From Littorina saxatilis (Eukaryota; Mollusca; Gastropoda; Littorinimorpha; Littorinidae): DNA of 64,000 nt. A program made the translations under genes and the position numbers. This document shows positions 12,601 through 24,500 of the stretch, in pieces (the first letter of the stretch is position 1; every line of letters starts with the position of its first letter). The notes beneath the pieces were generated by a model. The model was not told where the DNA came from. It was given only the letters and a program-made list of their open reading frames with translations, and did no database searches. The DNA lies in NCBI RefSeq assembly GCF_037325665.1, contig NC_090245.1, positions 52,463,225-52,527,224 of the forward strand, written 5' to 3'.

Positions 12601-12908
12601 TATTATTGACATTCTGCCAAGTCACAGAACTGTCATTCTTTTTAGTTTAATCAGTTAGATAGCTCGTCCTACCGTCGACCAGTAAGTGGCTACTCACAGC
12701 CACTTGTATTTTCCCCATAACACCTTTCTCCAATTTATGTTTAATATCCCTTTATTTCATGCTTTAATTCTCTGTAAACTGAAATACTAGATCAGTTAAC
12801 ACTTCAGTGATACTGAACACTCATGGATGGCTCTCTGCACTTTTTATATTTAGTCAAGTTTTGACTAAATAATTTAACGTAGAGGGGGGAATCGAGACGA
12901 GGGTCGTG

Positions 12909-12949
<41 letters not shown>

Positions 12950-15900
12950 TGTGTGTGTGTGTAGAGCGATTCAGACTAAACTACTGGACCGATCTTTATG
13001 AAATTTGACATGAGAGTTCCTGGGTATGAAATCCCCATACGTTTTTTTCATTTTTTGGATAAATGTCTTTGATGACGTCATATCCGGCTTTTCGTGAAAG
13101 TTGAGGCGGCACTGTCACGCCCTCATTTTTCAACCAAATTGGTTGAAATTTTGGTCAAGTAATCTTCGACGAAGCCCGGGGTTCGGTATTGCATTTCAGC
13201 TTGGTGGCTTAAAAATTAATTAATGACTTTGGTCATTAAAAATCTGAAAATTGTAAAAAAAAATAAAAATTTATAAAACGATCCAAATTTACGTTTGTCT
13301 TATTCTCCATCATTTGCTGATTCCAAAAACATATAAATATGTTATATTCGGATTAAAAACAAGCTCTGAAAATTAAATATATAAAAATTATTATCAAAAT
13401 TAAATTGTCCAAATCAATTTAAAAACACTTTCATCTTATTCCTTGTCGGTTCCTGATTCCAAAAACATATAGATATGATATGTTTGGATTAAAAACACGC
13501 TCAGAAAGTTAAAACAAAGAGAGGTACAGAAACGCGTGCTATCCTTCTTAGCGCAACTGCTACCCCGCTCTTCTTGTCAATTTTACTGCCTTTGCCATGA
13601 GCGGTGGACTGACGATGCTACGAGTATACGGTCTTGCTGAAAAATGGCAGCTACTTGACTAAATATTGTATTTTCGCCTTACGCGACTTGTTTCTTTTCT
13701 CTCTTTCCCTCCCTCCCTTGTAAATTCAGCCTCATATCCTACTCTGCACCACACACAAACAAGTACACAGCCTCTAAGATTACATGAAAAAACATGAGAA
13801 CGAGACAACTTACGTAGCATAGCAGACAACTGTGTTCCCATCCTCCACAGGGGTACGTTCCAAGATCGCTGATCTCTGATACAGGTTGGGGTTCTCAGGT
13901 CTGCCACAGAAAACAACACTTAATTTACGCAACCCAAAAGACAGTCTCTTGCACTTAAAGGTAAGTATTTCAGCAACAGCACATCATACTCTGCAAGTGT
14001 ATGTTATACAGTATAAAATTTGACATAATTACTTGTCCAAAAACTGGTCAGATGTTATGCACATTAACCACAATTCTTAGCATCATGATAACCTTGTGTA
14101 ATTTATTCTTCTACAGACTGTTCAGACGTGTATGATTCTTAGCATCACAGTAAACTCCTGTAATCAATTACTTGTCTACAGACTGGCCAGATATTTTACA
14201 CATTAAATGTAACTCTTGTAAACTCACGGTTTTCTGCAGATATCCAAGATCATACAGCAGACTTTTGGTCGCCGCTTCTGCATCTGATTAAGAACATACT
14301 CTGCTGACAAACACTCCTCTGTCTTGTAGTCTGTGGGAACGTCATTTGGCAGAATGTAGCTGTGATTGTTCTCCTCAAAGCCGTGACCGCAGAAGTAAAA
14401 CACACAGTAGACGCCAGAGTCAATAAGCTCACAAAACTCTTCCACTGCTGACATCATTTCTGTCAGGGTCAGGTTGAGAAGAGACACAACCTGAAAAACA
14501 AAGAGACAAGTATGAAACAATCTGCAAAACAAAGATTGAGACAATAAAGTAGCACAATCTGCAAAACAAAGAGACAAGTATAAAACAATCGGCAAAACAA
14601 AGATTGAGACAATAAAGTAGCACAATCTGCAAAACAAAGAGACAAGTATAAAACAATCGGCAAAACAAAGATTGAGACAATAAAGTAGCACAATCTGCAA
14701 AACAAAGAGACAAGTATAAAACAATCGGCAAAACAAAGATTGAGACAATAAAGTAGCACAATCTGCAAAACAAAGAGACAAGTATAACACAATCGGCAAA
14801 ACAGAGATCGAGACAAGTAACACAATCTGCAAAACAAAGATCGAGACATTAAGTAACACACTGTGGAAAACAAAGAGACAAGTAATTAACACAATCCAAA
14901 AAACAAAGAGGATGTAAGACATGTAAAGAAAGAGAGAATACCAGAATACAAAGAGGAGCTAGGACAGTAAAGCAAAAAAAGAATCACTCCCCCTAAAATA
15001 GGAAAAAGAAAAGCAAGCAGAGGTTAGTCAGATACAGAGAGAGAGATCGAGGCATGATGAGTCAAAAGCATTTTCCTGTACCTGTTAACACACACTCACT
15101 TTAAAACCCAAGACGCGCTGAAAGATGAGGGAGAGATTCTGGATGTCTGTCTGTGGTGCTTTCAGGGACTGCTGGCTTCGGTAGTCATAGTTACCGATCA
15201 GGAGAGCCAGCTTGTCGGTTGCTGCCAGAAAAGGAAAAGTAGTTAAAATAAGAAAAGTAACCTTAAAAACGGAGAAAAGCTGCCACAACGGCCAAGTGGA
15301 AGTTGGTCACAAACATAAAAGTCCAATCGTAAGATGTTTGAGTCAATGTGGGAGTTCTAGCCCCCACATGCAGAAGGACCACAAAAAAGGCGAAGCACTA
15401 AGCAAACTAACAGCATGGATGATCATGAAAAAAAGTGGTTTCATTGCCATACGTCAAAACCCTTTTTTACGACCTCCAAAAATCTGAGCAAATCATGTCT
15501 GAAAAAGGAGGGAGTCTGAAAATAGAAATAAATTTGCAGAGGTTATGAACGGAAAATCTGAAAAAGCAAGGGGAGACGTCTTAAATTGGAGGGTCTTCAA
15601 AGAAGGGTTCCACTGTACCATCCTAATCTTATAACCATGGGGCGGGGATGTAGCTCAGTCGGTAGCGCGCTGGATTTGTATCCAGTTGGCCGCTGTCAGC
15701 GTGAGTTCGTCCGCACGTTCGGCGAGAGATTTATTTCTCAGAGTCAACTTTGTGTGCAGACTTTCCTCGGTGTCCAAACACCCCCGTGTGTACACGCAAG
15801 CACAAGACCAAGTGCGCATGAAAAAGATCCTGTAATCCATGTCAGAGTTCGGTGGGTTATAGAAACACGAACATACCCAGCATGCTTCCTCCGAAAGCGG

Positions 15901-18893
15901 CGTATGGCTGCCTAAATGGCGGGGTAAAAACGGTCATACACGTAAAATTCCACGAGTGCACGTGGGAGTTTCAGCCCACGAACGCAGAAGAAGATCTTAT
16001 AACCTATTTCATACATGTTTTAGTTGCACTGCATTCACGTTTCTGTGAGGGAAGAGTTTACCAATATACTGATGTTATGAAAATTGGAGGGTTTTAAAAG
16101 AAGGGTTCCACTGTACCATCCTAATCTTATAACCTATTTCAGACATGTTTTAGTTGCACATTCACGTTTCTGTGAGGGAAGAGTTTACCAATGTACGGAT
16201 GTTATCCAAAGCGGTCAACGTGTGCACCTACCAAAGTGGTTGTAGGTGTTGACTATCTCCCCTATTTGCAACACTGCCCCTTTGCTCAGCACCTGTCCGT
16301 TGTGATCGTTGGACACCAGACACATGTACACGCCCTGCATGCTCCGGTTGTTGATGTTGTACACACGGTACTCACTCTCTGTGGCACCTGTAGAACGGAA
16401 CAATAACATAAATGTTGGGTGTCTTTTTCTTGGTTATGTGCACACAACTGGATTAAGTTCATGGTGAAAAGTTTTAGCCTGAAACGCTTTGTCTGCATAA
16501 AAATCTCCATTTCTCCAAAATGTTCATTTGTTGTTTTATACACCCTTCTCCAAGTTCTAGTGCTAGCTACTTGACTAGTTCAACATGTATTGCAACAACA
16601 ACAACAAAACAACAAATGAAAGTCTGCACCTTTCTCCCTCATTGTAGAGTAAATAATATTAAAAAGGAGACTTTTTTTTTCCGAAAGGCAGTTCATCCAG
16701 TAACAAGCAAAGTGTTTAGCAGAGGAAAGAAAGTTGCTGACCTTTCCCTTTCAACAACATTTTAATCAAACAATTACCCCAAGCACTCAAACAAAAGCCA
16801 ATATCATATGGCCCAAGCAAACTCCTGGCTGACTTTCTCATGACCTGGTTACAACTACCTCTCCCCCTCCGTGAACAACAGTCTTTAGAAGCATTTAAAT
16901 CTGGCCTCAAGACTTTTCTTTTCCCTAAATAATCCTCAGACTACAGTGCCCCGCTACACACCCCCCCCCCCCCCCCCCCCCGACCTCACCCGCAAGCCTA
17001 AATTAGAGCAGTTGTAAATAGCCATGTACATAATCATTTAAAATTTTCTTTTGTTTTTCATGCTTATTTTTGAGTGCCGTGTCTCTGTTTGTGTTGTTGC
17101 CTTGTCATCTTCATGTAATTTATGCGTAAGTGTATATGAGTGTGCATGAGTTGTTAATGCGAAAGAATGTGTATGAGTGCGCCTTGAGTTGTCTTGTGGT
17201 GAGATATGTGCGCGTTATAAATTCTCGTATTATTATTATTATTGTATTATTAATTGCAAACTGCGCTCAAGATTTTATTTGATACACTTGTTTCGAAATG
17301 CTCACAGCATACTTTGGTGCTAACCTGAATGAAGACAGTTGGCATTTCACCCACCTTCACCCTGTTGTGACAAAGAGAGACGGAGAGACAAAAGAGATTG
17401 CGACTCCTACTGACCTGGTATAGAGTCTTGGTTCTTGAACCACTGGTACCTGAGGGGGCCCATCCCGTGAGCCATACAGCGAAAAATGGCGTGACCTCCC
17501 AGCTGTACTTGGCAAGACTTCGGATGCTCCTGGATTTCTGGGATCACTGGGGAGGTGAAAACGTCAGCTTAGCATGAGTTTAAAGAAAACAATTCTGGTT
17601 CAGCAATTTTTGTTTTTGCCTTAGTCTTTTTGCCTGAACTTATGGGTCATAGTACATGTATGTACTTTACAGCATAAAATGTGTTCATACTTCATGTACG
17701 TACACCTCATAGCTGTAAATACATATATGTGGATGCTCATGGCATGTACCATTGGTAAATGTTTAGGGAAAGAAATTTAGAGAAACATCCTGGGGGGGAA
17801 AACATATTATGTCAACTACCTTCCGTCATACACATGCTATAATTCTTTTCTTTGCTGAGATGGCTTTTTGTGTGTGTGCATTAACAGCGCTCCTTAAAAA
17901 ATGAACTTATAAACATAAACTGAAAATGTTTTAAGTGGCTTGTACAAGACATGCTACGTTTCCTTTCAACACTTTTTTTCCTTACTATAAGACTGCTACT
18001 CTAACATAAACTTTCACAGTGACCCCAATCAATTTTATAGTACTCTGGTAGCCTCCCCTCATAAGACCTCCCGCCTTTGGCCTGCGCCAAATATTCGATA
18101 AAACAAGGTCATAAAAGAATGTGAATGTGAATTAACCAAAGGTTTTAACTGAAAATCTTAGAAGTGCAAGAGGAACTGTAAAAGTTGGGTTGGAATATAA
18201 TAATTTGTAATTAAAAGGGGTCTTTGATAAAACATGGAGGAATGTAAGAGAAACCGTGACTATCAAAAGGGTTCCGTATACCAAGACAGTGGACGTAGAT
18301 AACATAGAGAATGAATGACGCAATGGAAATGACGTGCAGATTCTCAACTTACGAATCGCAGTTGACATAAACCAAACCAGAGACAGAGACGTATCGCCCG
18401 CATGGGATCCTTATCAAGTAAGTAACCTTGGTAGAATATGGTCGCCAGTTCTTAGCTTGGCGTCCCAGTAGATAATGGCCGTTTGGGAGGGAAGGCCATA
18501 TTAGTCAAGGACTTCTCGTGGGTGAACCCTGTGTAAATTATTACAGAAGGCAGGGGAGAAGTCCTGAATCATGGGGTTCAAAAAGGATTCCACTGTACCC
18601 CCCAGGTGTATGCGCAAGACATGTGACTCACAGGGTGCAGGTGCAAAGTCGCCCCATTCGTTGCCGGCAATGCTGACCCTGACACAGTCGCTCTTGACGC
18701 AGCCAAACTCGTTGCGCACTTCACACTGGTACACTCCGTCATCAGACAACTTGGCCTTGTCCACCTGACACCAAACAGTTCACAGTCTTCATCATTTCTT
18801 ATAACTCACTTCCTGAACGGACAGACAGACAAACACACAAACGAACAGACAACTTACACACACGAACAGAGAAAAAAGAGTATTTCATTAGAC

Positions 18894-18971
<78 letters not shown>

Positions 18972-21488
18972 AAAGTCTTCTAAGCATTCAGCAGACGTAA
19001 GCAGCTACCATTGTGCATTTACACACTTCTTTGTGTATAAATTCAGAATTTAGAAAGAACACAGAAGGGAACACATAGGCATTCTAAACCAAGGAAGCAA
19101 TATACACAAAAAGAGATGGAGGCAGCACACAAAAAAGACAAATAATACATAAATAAATAGATAAAGAGAAAATTACCTTCAAATATCCTGTCTGTGATGA
19201 ATAAATGGGTTGTGAGTTATAGAACCACTGATATGTAAGTGGCAGGTGACCGCGAGCTTCACACAGCAGGTAGAAGGAGCCCCCAAGCTGAACATTCACT
19301 GTCCATGGCTGTCGCACAATCACTGGCAGTGTATACACAGCATCTAGACACAGTGGAACAAAATAGCTGTGCTGTTAAGAAAGTAACTGTTGTCACAAGA
19401 AATAAAGTAAAGAGGACGGTACTTTTTCTCCAAATACAAAAACCACCAAAAATTAATAATAATAAATAATAATAATGACAGCTTATATAGCGCGAACCAC
19501 AGTAAACTATGCTCTCTGCATTTTACATATGAACTATGAAAAACAATGTTACCGACAACTAATTTTTTAGTTCAGGGAGCACTGTACTAATGCACTACCC
19601 TTTCCATCCAAAGGCAATGACCGCTGCAAGTGCTTTACAAGAAAAAACAAACAAACCTAGGTAATGTGAACCATTGCCATCCCTTACCTTTAAAATGTTT
19701 TCTTTTCATAACAACAAGTGTTTGAACATCCGGACACAGTCTGTTGTGGTCATAGGGATAGCCTTGCAATGCGATGCGAGTAACAAGCTTCAAGGCTTTA
19801 GAAAGTTATGTACCGGTACATATATATATATATGTCTCTTTACATAAATCATAAGGCTTTCGGTAGTTTCATCATCAGAGAATTGAAGGATGAGCACAAA
19901 ATCACAAAAAGACACTGTTATTAGAGGGGAGAGTACAGGGGAGAGGAGAAATTCATTGACTTTAACAACTTGAGTTCTACACAGGAGAAAGTCCAGTACC
20001 CAATTGCACATCTGAACAGGCATGCACTTGTAACTTTCTGAGTTTTTGAAACAGTTTATGTGGTACTATTGTGTTAAATGCAGAGCTTAATTCAACAAAA
20101 AGAAAACGAAGATGTTGAAGGACAAAGTGCAGACCCAAGGGCACAGCATCATCAACAGATCTGTTGGTACCGTAGGCAAACTGAAGGGGGTCAAAGAGAG
20201 GGTCAGTTCCAGCTTTCCGGAATTTCAGACCAAAGAAGAGATGAATATCCTGATGTCATGTGATAATAACATACAGAAGCAGATGCTATATTTCTTCTTC
20301 ATAATAATAAATGTCACAACGTCACGTGATAATAAACCACGCATTCAGATGCTAGATATCTTATGTACATACCTGACTTATCAGGAATCTGCATCATCGG
20401 AGGAATGTCTTGACTGGAACCTTGGTGGGAATTAGAGGCGTTCTCTGAAAAATATGCAAAGGATTCATAAAAAATGTAGGTGCTTGTTAAGTTTCATTCT
20501 TTTTCTTCTACTTATGATATTGCAAGTTCACCGGCACGGTTGGCCTAGTGGTAAGGCGTCCGCCCCGTGATCGGGAGGTCGTAGGTTCAAACCCCGGCAG
20601 GGACATACCTAAGACTTTAAAATTGGCAATCTAGTGGCTGCTCCGCCTGGTGTCTGGCATTATGGGGTTAGTGCTAGGACTGGTTGGTCCGGTGTCAGAA
20701 TAATGTGACTGGGTGAGACATGAAGCCTGTGCTGCGACTTCTGTCTTGTGTGTGGCGCACGCTATATGTCAAAGCAGCACCGCCCTGATATGGGCCTTCG
20801 TGGTCGGCTGGGCGTTAAGCAAACAAACAAAAAAACAAATATTGCAAGTTCAAACAAGCATGACAATGTGCTACAAGAAAAAGAAAAGATAGTAAATTTA
20901 ATTTTCAGGTGACACTGCTACAGTCGCCACTGCTGATTGGAAACCCTGAACAATGGAAAGTTGTGTCTGAAGACAACTTTGTCCAAAATTGAAAAGCTGC
21001 TTCTGTATCAACATTTGTGTGATTGGTAACTTCTCTAAATCAAGTGAATAAGAGGCTGCTGTTCAGTGGTTGCAACTGTACCACAGTCTGTATAAATTAA
21101 AGAAAAATGCACTGATGATCTCATTTTGCTCTTTATCAAATTACCCTCAAATAACTCTGCATCTGTTCTGCTTTCTAGTTAAACCAGTGAACTCACCTCT
21201 TTGTGGTAAGGGCTGCACTGTTATGGAACACCAGTCACTGAACACACCAGCCTCCTTCGAATTATACACCAAGCAGCAGTAGTCACCACCATGTTCTGGT
21301 CTGGAACACAAACATGTACCATAACAACACTTGTACATGTTTAAAATGAACCAATTACATAAAATCACAGACATAACTCTAATTTGAGTTGTAATAAAAT
21401 TCCACCCTGACACTGTGAACAAAAAACACAGACACCAACACCAATACAGTCATGCACATATGCACAGATAGACACACAAACACAGACC

Positions 21489-21539
<51 letters not shown>

Positions 21540-24500
21540 TCACGCACCCACACACACTCTCTCTCTCTCTCTCTCTCTTTACATTTAGTCAAGTTTTGAC
21601 TAATTCTTCCTCGCCCTTGCCATTCCATGACACACAGTGCCCGACATACATGCAATATGCTTCTCTGCCTTCAACAGCCAAACAAAATACCTGGTAGGGC
21701 TTATTTTGAGTGCAGCTTGTGTGATGCTGGTGGCAACAGATTCCTCTGTCTTGGGGTCATAGCGATACCATAGGTAGCGTGGGTAAGGAAAGCCTGTCGC
21801 TTCTGTCTGCACCAAAAGCACTTCCCCTTCCTTCACTTTTATAAAGTGCTCTGGCTGTAAGATGATCTTCACTTCATCTGGAGAAATAACAAAATACAAG
21901 GATTGACTCTTGATAATGATGATGAATAGGGGGACAAAATATCTGCAGCACCACCATCAAAACAGAAAATGCACATTTGAGTCAGTCACAGACTTGCTTC
22001 TCAGTCTAGCACTCGTAAGTAAGGTAACTCGTATTAGTTAAATTGAGGTGATGTATTCGAAAGAAATACTCAACCACACACAGTTACATTTCTAGCTAAT
22101 TGTCCAGTTATAACTCAGGCTACAGTGTATCAATAATCCCTTGGTGTCAGTGGCTCTGCAGACCAACCAGCTCTAACTTTGAAGATCATTTAACAATCTG
22201 AGAACATTATACCCTAAAAGCGAAAGAAAGGGTGGTCTTCTAAAAATAAAAAGGGGGGGGGGGGGGAGGGGAGGGGGGTTGAGGAAGTCTTAAATCAAAG
22301 TTCTTAAGGTGTTTCACTGTACAAGGGTACGTATCTTTGATGAGAGAACACTAGCCAAAAATGTCCCTACCCATCAGGTATACTGTGTAGATTACAAAGA
22401 AAAGGACACAAGCAGGTATTATTTCATGGGAGGGGGCCTCTCATGGGAGGGGGCCTCTCATGGGAGGGGGCCTCTCATGGGACGGGGCCTCTCATGGGAC
22501 AGGGCCTCTCATGGGAGGGGGCCTCTCATGGGACGGGGCCTCTCATGGGACGGGGCCTCTCATGGGATGGGGCCTCTCATGGGAGGGGGCCTCTCATGGG
22601 ACGGGGCCTCTCATGGGAGGGGGCCTCTCATGGGAGGGGGCCTCTCATGGGAGGGGGCCTCTCATGGGACGGGGCCTGACATTGCAGGTACCACTGTATC
22701 ACAAAGCCACACATCAACTCACCATAATTCACCAGCTTGGTAAGCACATCCTCAAACTTGAGCTCATGAAGCAGATCAACCAGCTCACCAGCGTCCATGC
22801 CTTTGGCCCCTAGCTCCAGCAGCATCTGTTGGGCCGGACTGCCGCCCTTGTGAATCTGCAGCGCCAGACGCTCCACATCCTGGCCTCTGCCATCACCAGC
22901 ATCACAAGATTACAGTCACAAGAAAGTGGTGTTTTATACATGTTTCGCACTTAGCACTGTAAAATTTGCGCTTGTATCTTGTGCATTTCCCTCAGTGGAA
23001 AAGGTTGACAAGCACCATTAGAACATCTGTTGCGTTGTATAGTTTAAACACTTCTTTCTTGGAGTCCTTGGAGAAGAAAGTTCATCAACATCAATTTAAG
23101 GGCATCAGGTGCAGGAAAAACTGATTCAGTAACTAAAGTCACAGGCTTCCTCTAAAACTAAGAGACAAAAGTCAGATGCATAATCTATGAAATAAGGTTT
23201 AAAAAGTATCCTTTGAAACACATGTGGTTCCTGGGGCGGATCCAGGGGGGGTTTCCGGACCTCCCCCCCCCCCCCCCCACCCCTGCCTTAAAAACAAAAA
23301 AACACCAAAAAAACATTTGATGGCTCAGATTGCACCAGGCTGTACCATGTACCTTGATTTTTATCAAAATTTGTCCGGGGGTGCATGCCCCCGGACCCCC
23401 CTAGGAGCTGGCCTGTCTTCTAAGTGACGATTTTGGAAAGTAGTTGGGTAATTTGCTGGCTCAGGTTGCACCAGATCGGTCAATTGTCCTTATTTTGATC
23501 AAAATTTGTCCACTTAAATTTACTTTTTGGAAGGTGTATTAAGGGAAGGTTCTAGGCTCACATTGCACCAGATTGCTCCATTTTCCTTGTTTTCATCAAC
23601 ATTTTCCAGAAGGGGCGTCGGTTTGTACACTTCGCGCCCTCAACTTCGCATCGTCGAATTGTCCCTAAAAGAAATTTGAAAACCCCTCCTTAAAAACGAT
23701 GTGATCCGCCCCTGTGTTCTGTTTCTGCAGCCATCAAATTTGAGGTATTGGCCAGAGGAAACCATAACACAGCCCCACAAACAGACAATTTCTGACACAG
23801 ACACAGTGACAGAAATCTAACAAATACTGAACAAATGACAAACTTTCAAGATGTGTTAAGTATTACACTATTGTGACCAAATCTGATAGTTAATACACTG
23901 AACCAGTTATTCCTCAACAGTAACTCAATGATTATCCAAAATCAAACTTACTTAAAGTGGTATCGTCCATTTAACTTGGCAGCAAATACTCGCCAGGCAC
24001 TAGTGTTGTTGACTGATCGTGTGTCCAGCACATTACGCAGATCTATCATGAGTGACCCTGGCAAGTCTCTGATGTTGGTGTCAGGAGGGTGCTTTAGTTT
24101 GGTTTCCATTCTGTCTGTGTGCTGGTGCAGTACACCACTATGCTCCACAGATTGGCTGGCCAGGTATAGGAGCTCTGCAAAAAGATTATTTATACATGTA
24201 TTGAAACAAAATCATCAGTCAGAAGCAATGTCAATGACTGTTTGCACACATTCTTTTGTGTTACTGATTTGAGTGGCTAATGGCACTTCAGTGCTGTACG
24301 TAGTAGATGTGAATTGTTTAACATTTTAGAGCCACATGCCTTGTTAAAAATTAAATCTACTAACATTTGGCTACATTGTATACTATGGCAAAAATGTAAA
24401 ACCAGACGCCAGTTGTTTTTATCTGATTGAAGAAACGGAAATAGGAAAAGGTGGCAAGGTTTTGTTTCACAGTCACCAGGCAGGTTAATCTCAAATGTCC

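Noticed and set aside
14491-14922. Long frame rich in FADCFILVSLFCRL upstream of the MALT1 catalytic exon
   Set aside because: It is the translated 68-bp minisatellite read past a good acceptor site at 14491; it is intron.
15641-15715. tRNA gene call at a GGGGATGTAGCTCAGTCGG head (also at 20531, 29754, 31169, 59209)
   Set aside because: These are SINE heads: each is followed by a repeated core and tail and flanked by target duplications, and the acceptor stem does not close.
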